Shown here in pieces: positions 26,959-35,800 of a DNA stretch of 64,000 nt. The stretch is from NCBI RefSeq assembly GCF_001280085.1, contig NZ_LGED01000219.1, positions 1 to 64,000 of the forward strand. Direction: 5' to 3'. Below the pieces are notes generated by a model that worked only from the letters and a program-made list of their open reading frames with translations, was not told the DNA's origin and ran no database searches. The stretch's first letter is position 1. Each line of letters opens with the position of its first letter. A program made the position numbers and the translations under genes. This stretch comes from Saccharothrix sp. NRRL B-16348 (GTDB taxonomy: Bacteria > Actinomycetota > Actinomycetes > Mycobacteriales > Pseudonocardiaceae).

Positions 26959-28116
26959 GTGATCCCAGTCGACCCGGCCCTGCTCCAAGCCTTCGCCGCT
27001 GATCTGAAGGCGTGGCACGTCGCCCTTGGCGAGCCGAGCTACACCGCGATCAGCCGGACCGCGAGCAAGCACGGGGAGTCGCTGTCGCCGGCGAGCATCA
27101 ACAACCTCCTCACCGGGAAGCGCCTGACGAGTTCCGCCATCGCGCTGGCCTTCGTCCGCAACGTGCTGCGCCACGTCGGAAACCACGACGAAGTCGTGCT
27201 CCAGTCGGAAGTCGCACGTTGGCTGAAGCGCTGGACCGAGGTGCGCAGTTCCGCCAATCCCGCCGTGATCACCATCGCACCGGGCGTGGACCGCACCGAC
27301 ACCTCGATGGCGAACCATCCAGGCTCAGCCCTCCCACCGGCACCGGAGAACCAGAACTCCGCACCACCTGACCAATGGCAAGCGTCGGAGCAGGAGGTGA
27401 GGCGCCCGCCCACGTCCGAACTGCTGCCGCCGAACCTCCGAATCTTCCGCTCGATGGTGGACGAGGCACTGCGCGCCGAAGACTCCCAGCGACGGCAATG
27501 GGCCGATGCGAGGTGGGGGTGTTACGCGTTCTACGACTTCGACGGCGAACCCATCTACGTCGGCCAGACGAACGAACGGCTGCGCATCCGGATCCGGCGG
27601 CACTTGACCAACCAGCGCACTGACGCGGTGGCGATGCGCATCCTGGACGTCATGGAAGTCGCCGAGGTCGAACTGTGGCCGTTGTGGGAACTGGAGCACG
27701 TCGCGGTATCGGATCCCAAGGCCAGGGAACGGATCGACGGGGTCGAGTACACGATCTACCGGAACGCCCTGGATAGAAGTTCACTCGGCCTGCTGCTCAA
27801 CGAGAAGATCCCGCACCGAACCGAGCCGGTCGACCTACCGGCATCCGCGCGGTTCCCACTGGTGGACGCGACGATCCGACAGACGCAGGGCGCGCCGGAC
27901 ATCCGCATCGCCCGATGCGCCGAAACGTTGTCGCGCCTGGCCTCCGTCGCGGCGGAGCGTGGCATCGTCAGCACCGGCCTACGCCAGGTGATGGTGGTGC
28001 AGGCAGCCCGGCTCACTCGCCTCGCCGCATCCCGCCACGCCTACGCAGCAGGTCTTCACCAGCCGCCTGAGGACTTGGTCGACGTCCACTACCTACGAGC
28101 CCTGGACACGTACTGA
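26959..28116 (+). CDS. HTH / GIY-YIG nuclease-like fusion protein
   Basis: The 385-residue protein has an N-terminal XRE-like helix bundle (SYTAISRTASK, LSPASINNLLTGKRL, about 25-60), a low-complexity linker (about 100-150) and a GIY-YIG-like core. CYAFYD at 188-193 and IYVGQT at 199-204 are followed by the arginine helix LRIRIRRHL (208-216), and a Glu occurs in GVEYTIYR (about 261-268). The C-terminal 120 residues are unrecognised helices. GTG 26959 fits a leaderless start behind TACTCT (26947-26952). The flanks are unrelated, and lower GC3 upstream hints at transfer. It could be a defence, mobile-element or DNA-repair protein. Confidence 0.65.
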   Translation: MIPVDPALLQAFAADLKAWHVALGEPSYTAISRTASKHGESLSPASINNLLTGKRLTSSAIALAFVRNVLRHVGNHDEVVLQSEVARWLKRWTEVRSSANPAVITIAPGVDRTDTSMANHPGSALPPAPENQNSAPPDQWQASEQEVRRPPTSELLPPNLRIFRSMVDEALRAEDSQRRQWADARWGCYAFYDFDGEPIYVGQTNERLRIRIRRHLTNQRTDAVAMRILDVMEVAEVELWPLWELEHVAVSDPKARERIDGVEYTIYRNALDRSSLGLLLNEKIPHRTEPVDLPASARFPLVDATIRQTQGAPDIRIARCAETLSRLASVAAERGIVSTGLRQVMVVQAARLTRLAASRHAYAAGLHQPPEDLVDVHYLRALDTY

Positions 28117-28195
28117 CCACACCCTCACAAGGGACCCGCCACACCACCGCAGAGGCCCGATTCGACACATGGGTTCGGGTGCCTAGGCTGGAGCA

Positions 28196-28242
28196 AGCCG
28201 GCAGGCCCGGCGGGACACTCTTCCCCGCCGGGCCTGTCGGCT
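28196..28242. terminator. 19-bp near-perfect bidirectional hairpin
   Basis: Arms 28196-28214 and 28224-28242, centred on GGCCCGGCGGG/CCCGCCGGGCC, with one mismatch and a 9-base loop. It lies between the convergent HTH/GIY-YIG gene and ilvE. Confidence 0.85.
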
Positions 28243-28326
28243 TTGGCCTGCCTGGAGTGCCCATGAGGGCCCATGCCAAATCGAGCGGAACTCGAGTGAG
28301 CGGCCCAACGAACTGCGGCGTCCCGC

Positions 28327-29427
28327 TCAGTTGATCTTGACCATCCACCCGTGCGGATCCGCCACCAGGCCCTGCTGGATGCTGGTCAGGTGGTTGCGCA
28401 GCTTCATGCTCACGTCGCCCGTGCGGCCACCGGAGATGCTGAACTCGCCGTCGGCGTGCTTCACGTGCCCGACCGGCGTGATGACGGCGGCCGTGCCGCA
28501 GGCGAACACCTCGGTCAGCTCACCCGATTCGGCCTTCTTCTCCCACTCCTCGGTGGAAATCCGCCGCTCCTCCACCGCGTAACCGAAATCGGCGGCCAAC
28601 CGCAGCAGCGAGTCACGCGTGATCCCCGGCAGCAGCGCGCCGGACAGCTCCGGCGTCACCACCCGCGCGTTGTCGCCGGCGCCCAGGACGAAGAACAGGT
28701 TCATCCCGCCCATCTCCTCGACCCACCGCCGCTCCACCGCGTCGAGCCACACGACCTGGTCGCACCCCTGCTCGGCGGCCTGCGCCTGCGCCACCAACGA
28801 CGCCGCGTAGTTGCCCGCGAACTTCGCCGCACCGGTCCCACCGGGCGCCGCGCGCACGTACTCCGTCGACAGCCACACCGTCACCGGCTTCAACCCGCCC
28901 GCGAAGTACGACCCGGCGGGCGACGCGATGAGCACGTACACGTACTCCTTCGCCGGCCGCACGCCGAGGCCCTTCTCCGTCGAGAACAGGAACGGCCGCA
29001 GGTACAGCGACTCCTCGGGGATGGCGGGCACCCACCGCTCGTCCACGGCCAGCAGTTCCCGGATCGAACCCAGGAACAGCTCGTCGGGCAGCTCGGGCAT
29101 CGCCAACCGGCGTGCCGACGCGCGGAAGCGCTCGGCGTTGGCCGAAGGGCGGAAGGACGCGATCGATCCGTCGGGCTGGCGGTACGCCTTGAGCCCTTCG
29201 AAGATCGCTTGGCCATAGTGCAGCACCATTGCCGCCGGGTCCAGTTCCAGCGAGTGGTAGGGCTCGACGACGGCGTCGTGCCAGCCCTGCTCCTGGTTCC
29301 AGCGGATCGTCACCATGTGGTCGGTGAAGTGCTGCCCGAAGCCCGGCTTGGCGAGTACCTCCGCAACGCGCTCCGGGGTCGCCGGCTGCGGGTTGGGGGT
29401 CCGGGTGAAAGGCAACGCGGTCGTCAT
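28327..29427 (-). CDS. ilvE: Branched-chain amino acid aminotransferase
   Basis: The 366-residue fold-type IV PLP enzyme moves amino groups between glutamate and Leu, Ile or Val. It shows [27 protein letters not shown], the PLP lysine in [14 protein letters not shown] (about 190-203), [10 protein letters not shown] and the C-terminal [15 protein letters not shown]. The length fits the actinobacterial IlvE. It is transcribed alone on the minus strand. Confidence 0.95.
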   Translation of the reverse strand: MTTALPFTRTPNPQPATPERVAEVLAKPGFGQHFTDHMVTIRWNQEQGWHDAVVEPYHSLELDPAAMVLHYGQAIFEGLKAYRQPDGSIASFRPSANAERFRASARRLAMPELPDELFLGSIRELLAVDERWVPAIPEESLYLRPFLFSTEKGLGVRPAKEYVYVLIASPAGSYFAGGLKPVTVWLSTEYVRAAPGGTGAAKFAGNYAASLVAQAQAAEQGCDQVVWLDAVERRWVEEMGGMNLFFVLGAGDNARVVTPELSGALLPGITRDSLLRLAADFGYAVEERRISTEEWEKKAESGELTEVFACGTAAVITPVGHVKHADGEFSISGGRTGDVSMKLRNHLTSIQQGLVADPHGWMVKIN

Positions 29428-29514
29428 AGCAGCACGATAGCCGCCACTTCGACGTCAGAAAATCGCTGTCCCGACGCTCGGACATCCGACCATCCACCCG
29501 GGCCGGACCGACCC

Positions 29515-30726
29515 CTAGCCGACCGCCTGCCGCACGCGACCCAACGCGAGCAACCCGGTACCGAGCGCGAGCGCCACCCCGGTGATGACCAACGCCCCGG
29601 CGGGCGCGCTCATCGCGAGCAGGACCGACAGGCCCAACCCCAGGCACGCCGTGCGCATCGGCCACGTCCGGTCTTCCTGCAGCAACACCCGCGCCGACGC
29701 GTTCGTGAAGCCGTAGTAGAACGCCGTGCCGCACGCGCCCACCGCCAACGCCGTGGCCGGCGACAGCACCACCACCGCGCCGACCGCCAGCGCCGCGCTC
29801 ACCACCTCCAGCGGCCAGCCCGCCCGGATCGCCGGCAGGTCGCCCGTCTCGGTCAACCCGACCAGCGTCCGCCGTGCCGACGCCAGCACGAAGAACAGCG
29901 ACGACACCGCCGCCACCGCCGCGCCGACCGAGAGCACGGGCAGCAGCCACCGCCCGTCGGCCACGATCAGCGCGTCCCGCAACGGCGCCGGCGACAACGC
30001 CAGCCGCGCGGACCCGAGCTGCCGCAGCACCGCCGCTCCGACGGCACCGCCCACCAGCAGCACCACGCCGATCACCACGGGCACCGCGAAGTGCAGCACC
30101 CGAGCGGAGAACACCTGGTCACCCGGCTTGGGAGCGGTGATCCGCTCGAAGCCGACGAACGCCGCGAACAACAGCAGCGACGCGCCCATCACGCCCTCGA
30201 ACCCGGCGGCGGGCACGTTCCCGAGCCCGAAGGGGTTCTCCGGCGGCGCCACCGAGAAGCACACCAACACGACGAGCAGCAGCACGCCGAGCACCACGGC
30301 GGCGGCGGCCACGCTCAGCCCGACGCTCCACCGAACCCCGGCGGCGCCCAGACCGGCCGTCACCGCGATCAACCCCACGGCCGCGAGCACCCGGTGCTCG
30401 GGCACGACGTAGGCCCCGAACATGCCGGCCAGCGCCGCCGCCATCCCCGCTCTGCCGACCAGGTGCGCGCTGGCCCCGATGCGCGCGGGCCAGGGCCCGA
30501 GCTGGTTGCGGATGTAGGCGTACCCGCCGGGTGAGTCCGGATACGCCCGGTGCTGGTCCGCGGTCGAGAACGCGCAGCACAACGCGGCGACCGCGGCTAA
30601 GACCAGGCCGGGGAGGAACCACGGGCCCGCGATGGCCGCGGCGGGGGCGAAACCGGTGAAGACACCGGCGCCCAGCGTCGCGCCGAGAGCGAGCGCCACG
30701 GCCCCGGCACGGGGCGTGATTGTCAC
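29515..30726 (-). CDS. APC superfamily amino acid permease
   Basis: A 403-residue membrane protein with about 10-12 helices. It starts VALALGATLGAGVFTGFAPA, the unwound first helix with the GAGVF substrate-binding glycines typical of APC permeases, followed by YPDSPGGYAYIRNQLG near 61-76. It resembles YjeH/CycA-like transporters. The substrate is unknown. It is 87 bases upstream of ilvE on the same strand, so branched-chain or other amino acid transport is plausible by context. Confidence 0.85.
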   Translation of the reverse strand: MTITPRAGAVALALGATLGAGVFTGFAPAAAIAGPWFLPGLVLAAVAALCCAFSTADQHRAYPDSPGGYAYIRNQLGPWPARIGASAHLVGRAGMAAALAGMFGAYVVPEHRVLAAVGLIAVTAGLGAAGVRWSVGLSVAAAAVVLGVLLLVVLVCFSVAPPENPFGLGNVPAAGFEGVMGASLLLFAAFVGFERITAPKPGDQVFSARVLHFAVPVVIGVVLLVGGAVGAAVLRQLGSARLALSPAPLRDALIVADGRWLLPVLSVGAAVAAVSSLFFVLASARRTLVGLTETGDLPAIRAGWPLEVVSAALAVGAVVVLSPATALAVGACGTAFYYGFTNASARVLLQEDRTWPMRTACLGLGLSVLLAMSAPAGALVITGVALALGTGLLALGRVRQAVG

Positions 30727-30921
30727 CGGTACACAGTCTCAGATCGACCGGGTGACTGCTAACGCCCGGCCGGTCGACCCCCATTCGTGTTAATTGTTAC
30801 TCATTGCTATCGAAGGTGCGGCGGTCATGAGTGTGAACGGGACCTTTAGCATTCGTCACGATCCACCCCCATCCCGCCGCACGACCAGAAAGTGCCGGGA
30901 GGACCCCGTCAAGGAGCCGCA

Positions 30922-32418
30922 GTGACCGCGCCGAAGCTGGCCATCACCGACAGTGACCCGAGCAGCACCACCGCCGACGCCGTTGTGGTGGGCACAGTCC
31001 AGGGACCGGACGGGCTCGCCCTCGCGGCCGGGTCCGAGGCGGTGAACGCCGCGTTCGACGGCGCGCTGCTGGACGTGCTCGACGCCCTCGGCGCGAGCGG
31101 CAAGGCCGAAGAGGTCGTCACCGTGCCGTCGCTCGGCAAGCTCTCCGCCCGCGTCGTGCTCGCCGTCGGCCTCGGCAAGCCCGCCGACGACGGCTCCGTC
31201 ACGGAGGACCAGGTGCGCCGCGCGTCCGGCGCCGCCGCCCGCGCGCTGTCCGGCCGCAAGCGCGCCGTCACCACGCTGTCCGCCCTGCACCTCGGCCCCG
31301 CCGTCGAGGGCACCGTGCTGGGCGCGTACTCGTTCACCGCGTACAAGTCGAACAAGGGCGACGGGCCGGTCGCGCGCGTCGACCTCGTCGCGCCCGCCGA
31401 GGGCAACATCCGGGCGCACCGGGCGACGCTCAAGGCGTCCACCGCGATCGCCGAGGCCGTCACCGCGACCCGCGACCTGGTCAACACCCCGCCGAACGAC
31501 CTGTTCCCGGCGTCGTTCGCGGACCGGGCCGCCGCCCTGGCCAAGGCCGAGGGGCTCGAGGTCGAGATCCTCGACGAGAAGGCGCTACGCAAGCAGGGCT
31601 TCGGCGGCATCCTCGGCGTCGGCGGCGGCTCCAGCCGTCCGCCGCGCCTGGTGCGCATCACCTACCGCGGCCCGAAGGCGGGCAAGAAGGTCGCGCTGGT
31701 CGGCAAGGGCATCACCTTCGACACCGGCGGCATCTCGATCAAGCCCGCGGCGGGCATGGACGAGATGACCTCGGACATGGGCGGCGCGGCGGCCGTGATC
31801 GCCACCGTCGTGCTGGCCGCGAAGCTCAAGTACCCGCTGGAGGTCACCGCTTGGGCGCCGATGGCGGAGAACATGCCGTCGGGCACCGCCTACCGGCCCG
31901 GCGACGTGCTGACCATGTACGGCGGCAAGACCGTCGAGGTGCTCAACACCGACGCCGAGGGCAGGCTCATCCTGTCCGACGCGATCGTGCGCGCCTGCGA
32001 GGACGCCCCGGACTACCTGATCGAGACGTCCACGCTGACCGGCGCGCAGGTCGTGTCGCTCGGCAAGCGGACCGCCGGCGTCATGGGCACCGAGGACTTC
32101 CGCGACCGCGTGGCGTCGATCGGGCGTGCGGTCGGCGAGCAGGCGTGGGCCATGCCGCTGCCGGACGAGCTGCGCGGTGACCTGGACTCCAAGGTGGCCG
32201 ACATCGCGAACGTGGCCGGGCACCGGTTCGGCGGGATGCTCGCCGCGGGCATCTTCCTGCGGGAGTTCGTGGCCGAGGGCGTGACCTGGGCGCACATCGA
32301 CATCGCAGGTCCGTCGTTCCACACCGGTGGTCCTTACGGGTACACCACCAAGGGTGGCACCGGCGTGCCGGTGCGCACCCTGGCGGCGGTGCTCGCGGAC
32401 ATCGCGGCGAACGGCTGA
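30922..32418 (+). CDS. pepA: Leucyl aminopeptidase (M17)
   Basis: The 498-residue enzyme has an N-terminal macro-like domain and a C-terminal dizinc catalytic domain with [15 protein letters not shown] and the family signature [13 protein letters not shown]. It removes N-terminal residues in the cytosol as a hexamer. GTG 30922 is 6 bases after AAGGAG; an in-frame ATG is not needed. It is divergent from the permease across a 195-base gap in which I see no other feature. Confidence 0.96.
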   Translation: MTAPKLAITDSDPSSTTADAVVVGTVQGPDGLALAAGSEAVNAAFDGALLDVLDALGASGKAEEVVTVPSLGKLSARVVLAVGLGKPADDGSVTEDQVRRASGAAARALSGRKRAVTTLSALHLGPAVEGTVLGAYSFTAYKSNKGDGPVARVDLVAPAEGNIRAHRATLKASTAIAEAVTATRDLVNTPPNDLFPASFADRAAALAKAEGLEVEILDEKALRKQGFGGILGVGGGSSRPPRLVRITYRGPKAGKKVALVGKGITFDTGGISIKPAAGMDEMTSDMGGAAAVIATVVLAAKLKYPLEVTAWAPMAENMPSGTAYRPGDVLTMYGGKTVEVLNTDAEGRLILSDAIVRACEDAPDYLIETSTLTGAQVVSLGKRTAGVMGTEDFRDRVASIGRAVGEQAWAMPLPDELRGDLDSKVADIANVAGHRFGGMLAAGIFLREFVAEGVTWAHIDIAGPSFHTGGPYGYTTKGGTGVPVRTLAAVLADIAANG

Positions 32419-32444
32419 TCAGGGCTTTTCGGGTAGTCCGGGCT

Positions 32445-32509
32445 GGGTTGGGCTCAGCTCGGGCTCGGGTTGGGCTCGGGTTGGGCTCGGGTTGGGCTCG
32501 GGTTGGTTC
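32445..32509. repeat. 11-bp tandem repeat array
   Basis: About six copies of GGGTTGGGCTC (exact at 32445, 32467, 32478 and 32489, with variants at 32456 and 32500) lie between convergent pepA and the SDR gene. No gene crosses it credibly. Confidence 0.9.
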
Positions 32510-32548
32510 GAGGGTTCGGGTTCGCCAGCCCGTCAGGTCGCCAGCCCT

Positions 32549-33157
32549 TCAGTTCGCCACGCTGATCGCTTTGTGCGAGGTCCCCGGGTCGGTCAGGCAC
32601 CGCAACACCAGCGATGCCAGATCGGCCCGGGACACCCGCATGCCCCCGCGCACGTTGGTGTCCACCGCCGTGCGGTAGGAGTCCGTGCGCGGCCCGTCGG
32701 TCAGCTGCGGCGGGCGGACGATCGTCCACTCCAGACCGCTCGCGCGCACGACGTCCTCCATCCGCGCCATGTCACCCCACGGGTGCTTGAGCACCTGGCG
32801 CAGGATCGGCTTGACCAGGTAGCGGCTGAACGGGTCGTCGCCGTCGGTCACCATGCCGCTGTTGCTGACCACGACCAGCCGCCGCACGTCGTGCGCCTTC
32901 ATCGCCGTGATCACCGACTTGGTGCTGTCGGTCTGCACGGACGTGGGCTTGCGCGCCGCACGCGTGCCGATGGCCGAGACGACGGCGTCCGCGCCGGCCA
33001 CGTGCCGCCCGATCGAGTCGGGGTCCATCACGTCGGCCACGGTGTCGCGACCGTTGCGGGTGCGCACGATCGCGGTGACCTCGTGACCTGCCTCCCTGGC
33101 CAGCTCCACGATCTTCGTGCCGGTGCCGCCGCTGGCTCCCAGAACGGTGATCCTCAT
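32549..33157 (-). CDS. NAD(P)H-binding atypical SDR protein
   Basis: A 202-residue Rossmann protein beginning ITVLGASGGTGTKIVELA (GxxGxxG). It has VVSAIGT and RRLVVVSNSGM, and W-T-I-V-R-P-P near 150, the pattern of NmrA-like/atypical SDRs without a canonical YxxxK. Such proteins reduce flavins or biliverdin or act as redox sensors. ATG 33157 follows GGAGGGACG. It is divergent from a TetR gene, with a perfect operator-like palindrome overlapping the promoter region. Confidence 0.85.
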   Translation of the reverse strand: MRITVLGASGGTGTKIVELAREAGHEVTAIVRTRNGRDTVADVMDPDSIGRHVAGADAVVSAIGTRAARKPTSVQTDSTKSVITAMKAHDVRRLVVVSNSGMVTDGDDPFSRYLVKPILRQVLKHPWGDMARMEDVVRASGLEWTIVRPPQLTDGPRTDSYRTAVDTNVRGGMRVSRADLASLVLRCLTDPGTSHKAISVAN

Positions 33158-33171
33158 GCTTCGTCCCTCCA

Positions 33172-33193
33172 GGTTAGTGAGTGCTCACTAACC
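33172..33193. promoter_or_regulatory. TetR operator palindrome
   Basis: GGTTAGTGAG TG CTCACTAACC is a perfect 10-bp inverted repeat exactly between the divergent SDR and TetR genes, 15 bases from each start codon. It should control both genes. Confidence 0.8.
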
Positions 33194-33207
33194 ACTAGGG
33201 TAACCCC

Positions 33208-33777
33208 ATGACCACACGCGACCGCATGCTCGACGCGGCAGCCCACGTCATGCGCACCAAAGGGCTCGCGCGGGCGACCACCAAGGAGATCGCCAAGGCG
33301 GCGGGCTTCTCGGAAGCGGCGCTGTACAAGCACTTCGCGGACAAGACCGAGCTGTTCCTGGCGGTGCTGCGGGAACGTGCGCCGAGCGACCTGGCCGGGC
33401 TGCTGGCCGGGCTGGAGGCGGGGCACGGCGACGTGCGGGAGGCGTTGGCCGAGATCACAAGGGTCGCGATCGCGTTCTACGTCGAGACGTTCCCGATCGC
33501 CGCGTCGATCTTCTCCGAGCCCGCGTTGCTGGCCGCGCACCGCGAGGCGTTGAAGGCGCACGGGGTCGGGCCGGGGACCGTGCCGGAGATGCTGGCCCGG
33601 TACCTGGAGGCGGAGCGCGGGTTGGGGAGGTTGCCGGCGGGGGTCGACGCCGGGTCAGCGGCGGACCTGCTCCTGGGCGCGTGCCACTACCAGGCGTTCC
33701 TGGGGTTCTTCGCGGACCGGCCGGTGGACGTGGACGCGCTGGTCAGGACGCTGTGGGACGGGATAGGCCAGGCGTAA
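33208..33777 (+). CDS. TetR family regulator
   Basis: The 189-residue protein has a TetR helix-turn-helix (MLDAAAHVMRTKGLARATTKEIAKAAGFSEAALYKHF split across residues 6-42) and a helical ligand-binding domain. It probably represses itself and the divergent SDR gene through the palindrome at 33172-33193. The inducer is unknown, perhaps a substrate of the SDR enzyme. Confidence 0.92.
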   Translation: MTTRDRMLDAAAHVMRTKGLARATTKEIAKAAGFSEAALYKHFADKTELFLAVLRERAPSDLAGLLAGLEAGHGDVREALAEITRVAIAFYVETFPIAASIFSEPALLAAHREALKAHGVGPGTVPEMLARYLEAERGLGRLPAGVDAGSAADLLLGACHYQAFLGFFADRPVDVDALVRTLWDGIGQA

Positions 33778-33785
33778 CGCCCGGT

Positions 33786-33815
33786 GCGGTCGGAAGCGGT
33801 CGGAAGCGGTCGGAT
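33786..33815. repeat. Short 10-bp tandem repeat
   Basis: GCGGTCGGAA occurs twice and GCGGTCGGAT once, in tandem, just past the TetR stop codon. No function is apparent. Confidence 0.8.
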
Positions 33816-33881
33816 GCGGCGAAGTGCGGCCACGTGCGATCGTCGACGCCGGTGCGACCACCCAGGTCGGTGCGACGACCC

Positions 33882-34199
33882 CTAGGCCTGGTTCTTCCGC
33901 CGCGAGTACTCCCGCATCCGCTTCGGGTAGCCCACGATGCCCGCGTCGTAGATCGGGATCTCCAGCTTCTTGGCCAACCGCTTGGCGCCTTCCGTGCCGT
34001 CGATCCGGCGCCGGGTCCACTCGCCGTCGTGCGCCACGAGCACGACCGTGGTCTCCGTCACGGTCGTCTTCGGCTCGACGTACGCCTCGACACCCCGGCG
34101 GGCGGCGGCCCACTGCTCCAGGTGCCCGGTGTCCGTGGACGTGGACGCCCGGAGCACGCCAGGGCGCTGCTTCCTGCGAAAACGGTCGAACAGCCCCAC
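33882..34199 (-). CDS. Conserved hypothetical protein upstream of lpd
   Basis: A 105-residue basic protein. GTG 34199 follows a strong AGGAGGTGG site; the in-frame extension to 34322 lacks one. It begins GLFDRFRRKQRP, contains VVLVAHDGEWTRRRIDG and ends PIYDAGIVGYPKRMREYSRRK. It is often annotated as an oxidoreductase by neighbourhood only. No cofactor motif is visible. It is divergent from lpd. Confidence 0.65.
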   Translation of the reverse strand: MGLFDRFRRKQRPGVLRASTSTDTGHLEQWAAARRGVEAYVEPKTTVTETTVVLVAHDGEWTRRRIDGTEGAKRLAKKLEIPIYDAGIVGYPKRMREYSRRKNQA

Positions 34200-34375
34200 C
34201 GGGCCACCTCCTGCAAGGACTTCTGTCGACCATGGTGCCGGCGCGGGTGTGAAGGTGGGGGCAAATCGCCCGAAGACCGACACCGCGTCGCGGGCGTTCG
34301 CGCGGTAGTGACAAGATGGCAACTACACGCGCGCACCCGCGCGGAGTAAGGCATCAAGCTCTCCAGGGAGAACCC

Positions 34376-35746
34376 GTGACCGACACCTCCGCCGACCTTG
34401 TGATCCTCGGTGGCGGCTCGGGCGGCTACGCCTGCGCGTTCCGCGCGGCCGAGCTCGGCCTGTCCGTCATCCTGGTCGAGAAGGACAAGCTGGGGGGCAC
34501 GTGCCTGCACCGCGGCTGCATCCCCACCAAGGCGCTGCTGCACGCGGCGGAGGTCGCGGACAACGCGCGCGAGGGTGACCAGTTCGGCGTGAAGTCCTCG
34601 CTGGAGGGCATCGACATCGCGGGCGTCAACTCGTACAAGGACGGCGTGGTCAGCCGGCTGTACAAGGGTCTCCAGGGCCTGGTCAAGGCCAACAAGGTGA
34701 CCATGGTCGAGGGCGAGGGCCGGTTCGTCGGCCCGAACACCGTCGAGGTGGACGGTCAGCGCTACACCGGCAAGAACGTCGTCCTGGCGACCGGTTCGCA
34801 CGCCCGCAGCCTGCCCGGTCTGGAGATCGGCGGCCGGATCATCACCAGCGACCAGGCGCTCAACCTGGACTTCATCCCGGAGAAGGTCGTCGTGCTCGGC
34901 GGCGGCGTGATCGGCGTCGAGTTCGCCAGCGTGTGGGCCTCCTTCGGCGCGGACGTGACCATCGTCGAGGCGCTGCCCCGGCTGGTCCCGGCCGAGGACG
35001 AGTACGCGTCCAAGCAGTTGGAGCGCGCGTTCCGCCGCCGCGGCATCAAGTTCAAGACCGGCGTGAAGTTCACCGGCGCGACGCAGAGCGAGTCGGGCGT
35101 GTCGGTCACGCTGGAGTCCGGCGACGTGCTGGACGCGGACCTGCTGCTGGTGGCCGTCGGCCGCGGCCCGAACACGGCGGGCCTCGGCTACGAGGAAGCC
35201 GGCGTCAAGGTGGAACGCGGCTTCGTGATCACGGACGAGCGGCTGCGCACCGGCGTCCCGGGCGTGTACGCCGTCGGCGACATCGTGCCCGGCCTCCAGC
35301 TCGCGCACCGCGGCTTCCAGCAGGGCATCTTCGTCGCCGAGGACATCGCCGGGCAGAACCCCAAGGTCATCGACGAGGCGGGCATCCCGCGCGTCACGTA
35401 CTGCAAGCCCGAGGTCGCGTCGGTCGGCCTCTCCGAGGCGGCGGCCAAGGAGAAGTACGGTTCGGTCGAGACGTTCGTCTACGACCTCGCCGGCAACGGC
35501 AAGAGCCAGATCCTGAAGACCGCCGGCGGTGTCAAGCTCGTCAAGGCGCCCGACGGCCCGGTGGTCGGTGTCACCATGGTCGGTGAGCGGGTCGGCGAGC
35601 TGATCGGTGAGGCCCAGCTCATCTACAGCTGGGAGGCCTACCCCGAGGACGTGGCTCCGCTGATCCACGCCCACCCGACCCAGACAGAAGCCCTCGGCGA
35701 GGCATTCCTCGCCCTGGCCGGCAAGCCGCTGCACGTGCACGGCTGA
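34376..35746 (+). CDS. lpd: Dihydrolipoyl dehydrogenase (E3)
   Basis: The 456-residue flavoprotein reoxidises dihydrolipoamide with NAD+. It has the FAD fingerprint GGGSGGYACAFRAAELG (12-28), the redox disulfide C43-x4-C48 in GGTCLHRGCIP, a second Rossmann motif VVLGGGVIGVEFAS and the C-terminal His-Glu relay in HAHPTQTE. GTG 34376 follows AGGGAGAA. It lies 54 bases before the E2 gene, so this is probably the E3 for the oxo-acid dehydrogenase complexes. Confidence 0.96.
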   Translation: MTDTSADLVILGGGSGGYACAFRAAELGLSVILVEKDKLGGTCLHRGCIPTKALLHAAEVADNAREGDQFGVKSSLEGIDIAGVNSYKDGVVSRLYKGLQGLVKANKVTMVEGEGRFVGPNTVEVDGQRYTGKNVVLATGSHARSLPGLEIGGRIITSDQALNLDFIPEKVVVLGGGVIGVEFASVWASFGADVTIVEALPRLVPAEDEYASKQLERAFRRRGIKFKTGVKFTGATQSESGVSVTLESGDVLDADLLLVAVGRGPNTAGLGYEEAGVKVERGFVITDERLRTGVPGVYAVGDIVPGLQLAHRGFQQGIFVAEDIAGQNPKVIDEAGIPRVTYCKPEVASVGLSEAAAKEKYGSVETFVYDLAGNGKSQILKTAGGVKLVKAPDGPVVGVTMVGERVGELIGEAQLIYSWEAYPEDVAPLIHAHPTQTEALGEAFLALAGKPLHVHG

Positions 35747-35800
35747 CCGTCGCACCCCAGTCAGCCGATCCCCGACCCACGCACGAGGAGTCAGCGAACG

